From Aequoribacter fuscus (GTDB lineage: Bacteria; Pseudomonadota; Gammaproteobacteria; Pseudomonadales; Halieaceae), in the NCBI RefSeq assembly GCF_009910365.1, contig NZ_CP036423.1, positions 434,001-498,000 on the forward strand: a DNA stretch of 64,000 nucleotides, in the 5' to 3' direction. Both the position numbers and the translations under genes were made by a program. Of this stretch, positions 58,510 through 64,000 are shown piece by piece. The notes beneath the pieces were generated by a model. The model worked only from the letters and a program-made list of their open reading frames with translations, ran no database searches and had not been told where the DNA came from. How positions within the stretch are numbered: position 1 is the first letter of the stretch; every line of letters begins with the position of its first letter.

Positions 58510-58761
58510 ATGCCGATTTACGAGTATGCGTGCAGCGCTTGTGAAGCGACGCACGAGGCTTTACAAAAAATCAGTGACGAGCCTTTAACTTTGTGCCCCA
58601 AGTGTGGCAAAGAAACGCTAAAGAAAAAGGTTTCTGCAGCAGGGTTTCGCCTGAAAGGCGGTGGGTGGTACGAAACCGATTTTAAGAAAAGCGGCCAAAA
58701 GAATTTAGCTGGAGATACCTCGAGTAGTGCCAGCTCAGGAAGCTCGTCGGGTGGCGATTGA
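58510..58761 (+). CDS. FmdB-family zinc-ribbon protein
   Basis: An 83-residue protein with a zinc ribbon (C8-x2-C11 and C29-x2-C32), the segment KKVSAAGFRLKGGGWYETDF typical of the family, and a Ser/Gly-rich tail. The family is named for a presumed regulator of formamidase but its function in most bacteria is unknown. The ATG at 58510 (MPIYEYACSACE) follows AGAGGA. It precedes aspS, a common gammaproteobacterial placement. Confidence 0.9.
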   Translation: MPIYEYACSACEATHEALQKISDEPLTLCPKCGKETLKKKVSAAGFRLKGGGWYETDFKKSGQKNLAGDTSSSASSGSSSGGD

Positions 58762-58778
58762 GCTAACAGCGTATTTTA

Positions 58779-58798
58779 TGAACGGCAAAAGCCGTTCA
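58779..58798 (+). repeat. Hairpin between fmdB-like gene and aspS
   Basis: TGAACGGC (58779-58786) pairs with GCCGTTCA (58791-58798) around AAAA. No T run follows, so it is not a normal terminator. It ends 24 bp before the aspS ATG and could affect mRNA stability or translation. Confidence 0.5.
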
Positions 58799-58822
58799 GT
58801 AACACAGCAATAGGTAATCAAT

Positions 58823-60601
58823 ATGCGCAGTCATTTATGTGGCGTTCTAAGAAGCGAGCACATCGACCAAACCGTGACATTGTGTGGGTGGGTGGATCGT
58901 CGCCGTGACCACGGTGGTGTCATTTTCTTAGACGTCCGCGACCGCGCAGGTATTGTGCAGGTAGTGTTTGATCCCGACACGGTTGAGGCCTTTGCTTTGG
59001 CAGACCGCGTACGCAGTGAGTACGTGTTGAAAATTACCGGGCGGGTGCGGGCTCGAACAGACGCCACGATCAATCCGAACATGGCCACCGGTCAGATTGA
59101 AGTGCTTGGCAAGGAGTTGGTGATACTAAACCAAGCCGAGACGCCGCCGTTTCAGCTTGATGAGCACACGTCGGTTTCGGAAGAGGTGCGCTTGCACTAT
59201 CGGTACATGGATTTGCGCCGCACTGAGATGCAGCAAAAGCTTGTGCTTCGTTCAAAAATTACCAGCGCGGTGCGAGCTTCGTTGGAAGATCAGGGCTTTT
59301 TAGACATAGAAACGCCCATTTTAACGCGCGCTACTCCTGAGGGTGCACGTGATTATTTGGTACCCAGCCGCACCCACCCAGGTCAGTTTTTTGCACTGCC
59401 GCAATCGCCGCAGTTGTTCAAGCAGCTCTTGATGGTGTCGGGTTTTGATCGTTACTACCAAATTGCCAAGTGCTTCCGTGATGAAGACTTACGTGCCGAT
59501 CGTCAGCCTGAGTTTACCCAGATAGATATCGAGGCCTCATTTATCGATGAGTCCGATATCATGGGTATCACCGAAACCATGATTCGTGAATTGTTTAGCT
59601 CGGTATTGAATGTGGATTTGGGTGACTTCCCACGCATGACCTACGCGGATGCGATGGAGCGCTTTGGTTCTGATAAGCCAGACCTGCGCATTCCTTACGA
59701 GCTGGTGTCGGTCGATGACTTGATGCAGCAAGTCGATTTTAAAGTCTTCAGAGCACCTGCGGACGATCCTGAAGGGCGCGTGGCAGCGCTTAAAATCGAT
59801 GGCGGCGCACAGCTCAGCCGCAAAGCGATTGACGACTACACGGATTTTGTCGGCATCTACGGTGCTAAAGGTTTGGCCTGGGTTAAGGTGAATCAGTTGG
59901 CCGAGGGTGTTTCCGGCTTGCAATCGCCGATTTTGAAGTTTATGCCTGACGAGATCGTCATGAGCTTGATGGAGCGTATCGACGCTAAGGACGGCGACAT
60001 TGTGTTCTTTGGGGCTGGCAAACGTCAGATGGTTGAAGAATCGATGGGCGCATTGCGTATCAAAGTCGGTCACGATATGGGCGCAGTTGCTGCCCGCTGG
60101 GCGCCGCTTTGGGTGGTGGATTTCCCAATGTTTGAAAAAGCAGGCGATGGTTCCTGGACGGCCTTGCACCATCCATTTACCTCGCCGTCGTGCACCCCTG
60201 AAGAGCTCGAGGCCAACCCCGGGCAGGCACTAAGCCGCGCTTACGATATGGTGTTGAATGGTACCGAGCTGGGTGGCGGTAGTATTCGTATCCACGATCA
60301 GGCAATGCAGCGCGCGGTCTTTCGAGTGCTGGGCATTGAGGCCGAAGAAGCCGAAGAGAAGTTTGGGTTCTTGCTGCAGGCCCTGAAATTCGGTGCGCCA
60401 CCACACGGTGGCTTGGCTTTTGGCTTGGATCGTTTGGTGATGTTGATGACGGGCGCCCAGTCTATCCGCGACGTGATTGCCTTTCCGAAAACACAGAGCG
60501 CAGCCTGTGTGATGACCGATGCGCCGGGAACTGTAGACGCCAAGGCATTGCGCGAGTTGAATATTCGTCTGCGTGAGCAAAAAGCGCAATCTGCCGAGTA
60601 A
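58823..60601 (+). CDS. aspS: Aspartyl-tRNA synthetase, possibly non-discriminating
   Basis: A 592-residue bacterial-type class II AspRS: anticodon OB domain (1-105), catalytic domain with [20 protein letters not shown], the GAD insertion (about 285-410) and motif 3 in [17 protein letters not shown]30 in RRRDHGG matches the histidine I recall from non-discriminating enzymes such as P. aeruginosa (H31), where discriminating enzymes have Leu; the second marker, Gly82, is Ala here. If non-discriminating, Asn-tRNA would be made by GatCAB. Confidence 0.96.
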   Translation: MRSHLCGVLRSEHIDQTVTLCGWVDRRRDHGGVIFLDVRDRAGIVQVVFDPDTVEAFALADRVRSEYVLKITGRVRARTDATINPNMATGQIEVLGKELVILNQAETPPFQLDEHTSVSEEVRLHYRYMDLRRTEMQQKLVLRSKITSAVRASLEDQGFLDIETPILTRATPEGARDYLVPSRTHPGQFFALPQSPQLFKQLLMVSGFDRYYQIAKCFRDEDLRADRQPEFTQIDIEASFIDESDIMGITETMIRELFSSVLNVDLGDFPRMTYADAMERFGSDKPDLRIPYELVSVDDLMQQVDFKVFRAPADDPEGRVAALKIDGGAQLSRKAIDDYTDFVGIYGAKGLAWVKVNQLAEGVSGLQSPILKFMPDEIVMSLMERIDAKDGDIVFFGAGKRQMVEESMGALRIKVGHDMGAVAARWAPLWVVDFPMFEKAGDGSWTALHHPFTSPSCTPEELEANPGQALSRAYDMVLNGTELGGGSIRIHDQAMQRAVFRVLGIEAEEAEEKFGFLLQALKFGAPPHGGLAFGLDRLVMLMTGAQSIRDVIAFPKTQSAACVMTDAPGTVDAKALRELNIRLREQKAQSAE

Positions 60602-60606
60602 TCTAT

Positions 60607-60626
60607 TGCGCCAAGAAATTGGCGCA
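60607..60626 (+). repeat. GAAA-loop hairpin after aspS
   Basis: TGCGCCAA (60607-60614) pairs with TTGGCGCA (60619-60626) around the tetraloop GAAA, 5 bp after the aspS stop. No T run follows, so it may stabilise or process the mRNA rather than terminate it. Confidence 0.55.
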
Positions 60627-60659
60627 CACGCTGTGAATCTCAGTAAGATGTGATCTAAT

Positions 60660-60683
60660 AAGCGCACACGTTCAGGTGCGCTT
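60660..60683 (+). promoter_or_regulatory. Hairpin directly abutting the ruvC start codon
   Basis: AAGCGCAC (60660-60667) pairs perfectly with GTGCGCTT (60676-60683) around an 8-nt loop that contains CAGG. The 3' arm ends at the base before the ruvC ATG, so the fold would bury the initiation region. Confidence 0.5.
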
Positions 60684-61202
60684 ATGGCAATCATATTAGG
60701 CATAGATCCTGGCTCGAGGAAAACGGGCTTTGGCATCATCGAATTCAATCAGGGTAAGTCAAGATACGTCACTAGCGGTGTTATACGCTTGGTCGATAGA
60801 GCCATTCCCGCTAGGCTGAAGGTACTGTCTGAATCCCTGGAAGAGTTAATCCAATGCTACAGTCCGTCTGAGCTTTCTATTGAGCAAGTGTTTTTAGCAC
60901 GAAGTGCTGATGCCGCTTTGAAGCTGGGGCATGCGCGCGGTGCCGCTATTGTGGCTTGCGTGACCCGCGGTATGAGCGTGAACGAATACTCGGCGCGACA
61001 AATCAAACAGTCGGTCGTGGGGTCAGGCGGGGCGGACAAAAGTCAAGTGCAGCACATGGTATCAAGGTTGTTGTCCTTGCCGGGGGTGCCCGCAGAAGAC
61101 GCCGCCGATGCCCTTGCTGCCGCACTGTGTCATGCACACACACAATCCAGTATGATTCATATTGCGGGTGCGACGTCGGTTGCACGCAAACGCTTGCGTT
61201 AA
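60684..61202 (+). CDS. ruvC: Holliday junction resolvase RuvC
   Basis: A 172-residue endonuclease that cuts Holliday junctions with RuvAB. It starts MAIILGIDPGSRKTGFG; the acidic quartet comprises D8 in this motif, the Glu in LSIEQVFLA, and two Asp in EDAADALAAALCH. A hairpin abuts the start codon. In E. coli and Pseudomonas yebC lies between aspS and ruvC; it is missing here. ruvA follows after 9 bp. Confidence 0.97.
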   Translation: MAIILGIDPGSRKTGFGIIEFNQGKSRYVTSGVIRLVDRAIPARLKVLSESLEELIQCYSPSELSIEQVFLARSADAALKLGHARGAAIVACVTRGMSVNEYSARQIKQSVVGSGGADKSQVQHMVSRLLSLPGVPAEDAADALAAALCHAHTQSSMIHIAGATSVARKRLR

Positions 61203-61211
61203 GGAGTTACA

Positions 61212-61829
61212 GTGATAGGCAGTATTCGCGGCCGATTAATTGTTAAGCAACCCCCCGATATTGTCGTCGAGGCGGCTGGCGTAGGTTATGAAATTCAAGT
61301 GCCGATGACGACCTTGTTTCAGTTGCCGGCACTGGGCGATGATGTACTCATTTTGACCCATTTTGTGGTGCGTGAAGACGCGCAGCTTTTGTACGGTTTT
61401 GTTGACGATACCGACCGACAGTTGTTCCGCCAGCTTATTAAAGTGAATGGTGTGGGCCCCAAGCTCGCCCTGGCGATTTTATCGGGTATGGATGCCGTAG
61501 CTTTCGCTCGCTGCGTGGGTCGTAATGATGTGAGCGCACTGGTTGCTTTGCCTGGGGTGGGTAAAAAAACGGCCGAGCGTTTAATTGTGGAGATGCGCGA
61601 CCGCTTGGGTGATTGGTTGAGTCAGTTGTCGCCTCAGGGTGAAAATGCCGGTGGGATTGTTGGTGCTACTATCGCCCATGACCCAATAGCCGATGCGGAA
61701 AGTGCGCTGGTGGCTTTGGGTTACAAACCTCAAGAAGCGAGTCGTTTAGTGCAATCGGTAGCCGGTGATCAGGATCTTGATAGCGAGACCCTCATTCGGC
61801 TCGCATTGCGCTCGACGGTGTCGAAATAA
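61212..61829 (+). CDS. ruvA: Holliday junction DNA helicase subunit RuvA
   Basis: A 205-residue RuvA that forms a tetramer on four-way junctions and guides RuvB. The OB domain ([25 protein letters not shown]), the helix-hairpin-helix pair ([17 protein letters not shown] and [21 protein letters not shown]) and the mobile domain III ([10 protein letters not shown]) are present. It starts with GTG at 61212 behind AAGGAG. Confidence 0.97.
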   Translation: MIGSIRGRLIVKQPPDIVVEAAGVGYEIQVPMTTLFQLPALGDDVLILTHFVVREDAQLLYGFVDDTDRQLFRQLIKVNGVGPKLALAILSGMDAVAFARCVGRNDVSALVALPGVGKKTAERLIVEMRDRLGDWLSQLSPQGENAGGIVGATIAHDPIADAESALVALGYKPQEASRLVQSVAGDQDLDSETLIRLALRSTVSK

Positions 61830-61844
61830 GTAAAGGGGAATTCG

Positions 61845-62897
61845 GTGATTGAAACAGACAGACTTATTGCTCCGCAGGCGGAAGGTCGCGCCGAAGAAGC
61901 GATTGATCGAGCGATACGTCCGAAATCACTCGCTGACTACATTGGTCAGTCGGCCGTTAAAGAACAAATGGATATTTTCTTGTCTGCGGCAAAAGGTCGT
62001 GGAGAACCTTTAGATCACACCTTGATCTTTGGTCCTCCTGGTTTGGGTAAGACGACCTTGGCATCAATTATTGCCAATGAAATGGGAGTGTCATTAAAAA
62101 CCACATCGGGTCCTGTGTTGGATAAAGCGGGTGATATTGCAGCTTTGATGACGAATTTAGAGCCTGGCGATGTGTTGTTTATTGATGAGATTCACCGTTT
62201 GAGCCCCTTTGTAGAAGAAGTTCTTTATCCGGCGATGGAGGACTACCAGCTCGATATTATGATCGGTGAGGGGCCCGCGGCACGCTCCATTAAACTGGAT
62301 TTACCGCCGTTTACACTGGTCGGAGCGACTACGCGCGCGGGTTTGTTGACTTCACCCTTGCGTGACCGATTTGGCATTGTACAACGTCTAGAATTTTACA
62401 ACGTTGCAGATTTGGCCACCATTGTGGCGCGTTCAGCCAAGATTATGGGCGTTGATATGGAGGAGGGTGGCGCGGTTGAAGTCGCACGCCGTTCGCGCGG
62501 AACCCCGCGTATCGCTAACCGTTTGCTGCGCCGTGTTCGAGATTTTGCGGAAGTCAAAGGCGACGGCATCGTTACGCAGACTATTGCCGATCGTGCCTTG
62601 GATATGCTGAACGTTGATGTGCAAGGGTTTGATCACCTCGATCGTCGTTTATTGCTGGCTATGATCGAGAAGTTCGACGGTGGCCCCGTTGGGGTGGAGA
62701 GTTTGGCGGCGGCCATTTCAGAAGAACGGGGTACCATCGAGGATGTGATTGAGCCTTATTTGATTCAGCAGGGTTATATGATGCGGACACCCCGAGGGCG
62801 AATGGTGACTCGCAATGCCTATTTGCATTTCGGGTTGGATGTTAAAGGCGCTTTGAGCCCGCAGAGCGAACTGCCAATCGATGGTGTCAGTGAATGA
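61845..62897 (+). CDS. ruvB: Holliday junction DNA helicase subunit RuvB
   Basis: A 350-residue AAA+ motor for branch migration. Walker A is [10 protein letters not shown], Walker B is [11 protein letters not shown], with sensor 1 in [19 protein letters not shown] and a C-terminal winged helix ending with [16 protein letters not shown]. It starts with GTG at 61845, 15 bp after ruvA. ybgC overlaps its stop by 4 bp. Confidence 0.98.
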   Translation: MIETDRLIAPQAEGRAEEAIDRAIRPKSLADYIGQSAVKEQMDIFLSAAKGRGEPLDHTLIFGPPGLGKTTLASIIANEMGVSLKTTSGPVLDKAGDIAALMTNLEPGDVLFIDEIHRLSPFVEEVLYPAMEDYQLDIMIGEGPAARSIKLDLPPFTLVGATTRAGLLTSPLRDRFGIVQRLEFYNVADLATIVARSAKIMGVDMEEGGAVEVARRSRGTPRIANRLLRRVRDFAEVKGDGIVTQTIADRALDMLNVDVQGFDHLDRRLLLAMIEKFDGGPVGVESLAAAISEERGTIEDVIEPYLIQQGYMMRTPRGRMVTRNAYLHFGLDVKGALSPQSELPIDGVSE

Positions 62898-63304
62898 ATC
62901 GGTTCGCGTTGCCTGTTCGAGTCTACATCGAGGACACCGATGCTGGCGGTATCGTTTATTACGTGAATTACCTCAAGTTCATGGAGCGTGCACGCACTGA
63001 ATTCATGCGCACATTGGGCTTTGGTAAAGAGGGCATTTTTAATGATGGCCTTATGTTTGTGGTGCGTGATGTCAAAATTCGGTACCTCAGCAGTGCAGTG
63101 TTGGATGACGACTTGCACGTTACGGCAGAGCCCACGCTAGCGAAAGGTGCCCGTTTTATCGTTCGTCAGGCGGTGTACCGAAACGATGAACTCTTGGCAG
63201 ATGCACTTGTCGAATGTGCATGCGTCAATCGAACGACTCAAACCCCAGTGCGCTTGCCTACAGTTATGCATGATGCGCTATTAAAAGTCATGAATGGAGG
63301 CTAA
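62894..63304 (+). CDS. ybgC: Tol-Pal-associated acyl-CoA thioesterase YbgC
   Basis: A 136-residue hotdog-fold thioesterase. The 4-hydroxybenzoyl-CoA thioesterase-like motif is [26 protein letters not shown] with the catalytic Asp. Its location just before tolQ is widely conserved, though its link to Tol-Pal function remains unclear. The ATG at 62894 overlaps the ruvB TGA by 4 bp, tying the repair operon to the tol genes. Confidence 0.95.
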   Translation: MNRFALPVRVYIEDTDAGGIVYYVNYLKFMERARTEFMRTLGFGKEGIFNDGLMFVVRDVKIRYLSSAVLDDDLHVTAEPTLAKGARFIVRQAVYRNDELLADALVECACVNRTTQTPVRLPTVMHDALLKVMNGG

Positions 63305-63307
63305 GTC

Positions 63308-64000
63308 TTGGAAGAGCAGTTAAGTTTGTTGGATCTAGTGCTGGAAGCCAGTCTTACGGTACAAGCCGTGATGGCCATGCTGGTACTCGCATCGATAACC
63401 TCATGGTTCATGATTGTGAAACGTGGCTTATATTTTCAGCGCGCTAAATCTGCGATGCTGGATTTTGAAGACGCCTTTTGGTCGGGTTCAGACTTGTCGT
63501 CGCTCTACAAAGATGGCTCGGAGCGAGCAGCGAATGGCGAACTCATTCTTGGCATGGAGAGCTTGTTCCGTGCGGGCTTTAAAGAGTTTTCGCGCTTGGC
63601 ACAGCAACCTGAAATGGATGCTGACGCCATTCTAGAAGGAGCGCGACGGGCCATGCGAGTTGCGATGTTGCGCGAGGAGGAGCGGTTAGAGCAAAACTTG
63701 TCCTTTCTGGCGTCGGTGGGCTCGACCAGTCCTTACATCGGTTTGTTTGGAACAGTGTGGGGTATTATGCATTCGTTTCGAGGTCTGGCCAGCAGCTCTC
63801 AGGCAACGCTTGCTACCGTAGCTCCTGGTATTTCTGAAGCTCTGGTCGCGACGGCTATGGGCTTGTTTGCCGCGATCCCCGCCGTGCTTGCGTACAACCG
63901 CTACACTGCCAGAGTGGATGTATTCGTGAACCGCTACGATACCTTTATGGACGAGTTTTCAGGTTTGCTGTATCGCCAAGCTTATGCCTTAAAGCAGCGT
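63308..64000 (+). CDS. tolQ: Tol-Pal system protein TolQ (3' end outside window)
   Basis: The first 231 codons of TolQ, the MotA/ExbB-family proton-channel subunit that energises TolA during outer-membrane constriction. A first helix (about 15-36, VMAMLVLASITSWFMIV) and two more (SPYIGLFGTVWGIMHSF and ATAMGLFAAIPAVLAY) are visible with the conserved TAMGLFAAIPA. It starts at TTG 63308, with GGAGG (63296-63300) 7 nt upstream. The window ends inside the gene; tolR-tolA-tolB would be expected beyond. Confidence 0.95.
   Translation, partial: MEEQLSLLDLVLEASLTVQAVMAMLVLASITSWFMIVKRGLYFQRAKSAMLDFEDAFWSGSDLSSLYKDGSERAANGELILGMESLFRAGFKEFSRLAQQPEMDADAILEGARRAMRVAMLREEERLEQNLSFLASVGSTSPYIGLFGTVWGIMHSFRGLASSSQATLATVAPGISEALVATAMGLFAAIPAVLAYNRYTARVDVFVNRYDTFMDEFSGLLYRQAYALKQR

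Overview
The window is a stretch of chromosome from a Pseudomonas-like gammaproteobacterium, possibly one of the marine lineages related to Cellvibrionales or Halieaceae; the family-level placement is a guess. Evidence for the class is the S10-spc-alpha ribosomal supercluster, a fabA-fabB pair for anaerobic unsaturated fatty acid synthesis, class Ia nrdAB with a Pseudomonas-style NrdB N-terminus, and several blocks recalled in the same order in Pseudomonas: uvrA/MFS/ssb, ispB/rplU-rpmA-obg-proB/rpsT, proA-nadD-rsfS-rlmH-mrdA-rodA-mltB-rlpA-dacC-ybeD-lipB, and aspS-ruvCAB-ybgC-tolQ. I see no rRNA, tRNA, CRISPR array, insertion sequence, prophage or integrase. The window is mostly dense core genome.

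Layout: 1-9.6 kb holds the end of the S10 operon (rplP, rpmC, rpsQ), the spc operon with secY and rpmJ, and the alpha operon ending at rplQ and a strong terminator. 9.6-14.4 kb has uvrA divergent from an MFS efflux gene and ssb. 14.4-17.0 kb has a degenerate RmlD-like reductase followed by moaB-moeA for molybdenum cofactor. 17.0-18.7 kb is fabB-fabA on the minus strand. 18.9-21.2 kb is manC-galU, which makes GDP-mannose and UDP-glucose for surface polysaccharide. 21.2-25.7 kb is ispB divergent from rplU-rpmA, then obgE-proB, and rpsT on the minus strand. 25.9-27.3 kb is a small accessory block: a protein-tyrosine phosphatase, a secreted four-cysteine protein and a tiny membrane protein. 27.5-31.0 kb is an acyltransferase, dinG and yqcC. 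31.0-35.3 kb is nrdAB. 35.5-37.7 kb is argD-argF, divergent from grxD.

38.4-48.1 kb is proA-nadD and a long cell-envelope run (rsfS, rlmH, PBP2, RodA, MltB, RlpA, DacC, YbeD, LipB), most genes overlapping or nearly touching. 48.1-49.9 kb is a RegB/RegA (PrrBA, RoxSR) redox two-component pair. 50.1-51.7 kb is prfC. 51.7-58.3 kb is a minus-strand series: proS, a LuxR-type regulator, then a tight run of glutamine-synthetase-like enzyme, periplasmic EEP hydrolase, fatty-acid desaturase and glutathione peroxidase. 58.5-64 kb is fmdB-aspS-ruvC-ruvA-ruvB-ybgC-tolQ, with tolQ cut by the right edge.

I found no obviously new multi-gene system. The most interesting signals are regulatory and read directly from the DNA: paired NrdR-like boxes around the nrdA promoter with DnaA-like boxes upstream; an intrinsic-terminator-like hairpin and a 20-codon ORF in the argD leader; a hairpin ending at the ruvC start codon; an 18-bp palindrome between fabA and manC; repeated GTAACA units beside the small secreted-protein gene; and a prfC terminator embedded in the opposing peroxidase gene. 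Among proteins, the RmlD-like protein lacks the catalytic Tyr/Lys, the RegB-type kinase keeps both redox-sensing signatures, and AspRS has the histidine associated with non-discriminating enzymes.
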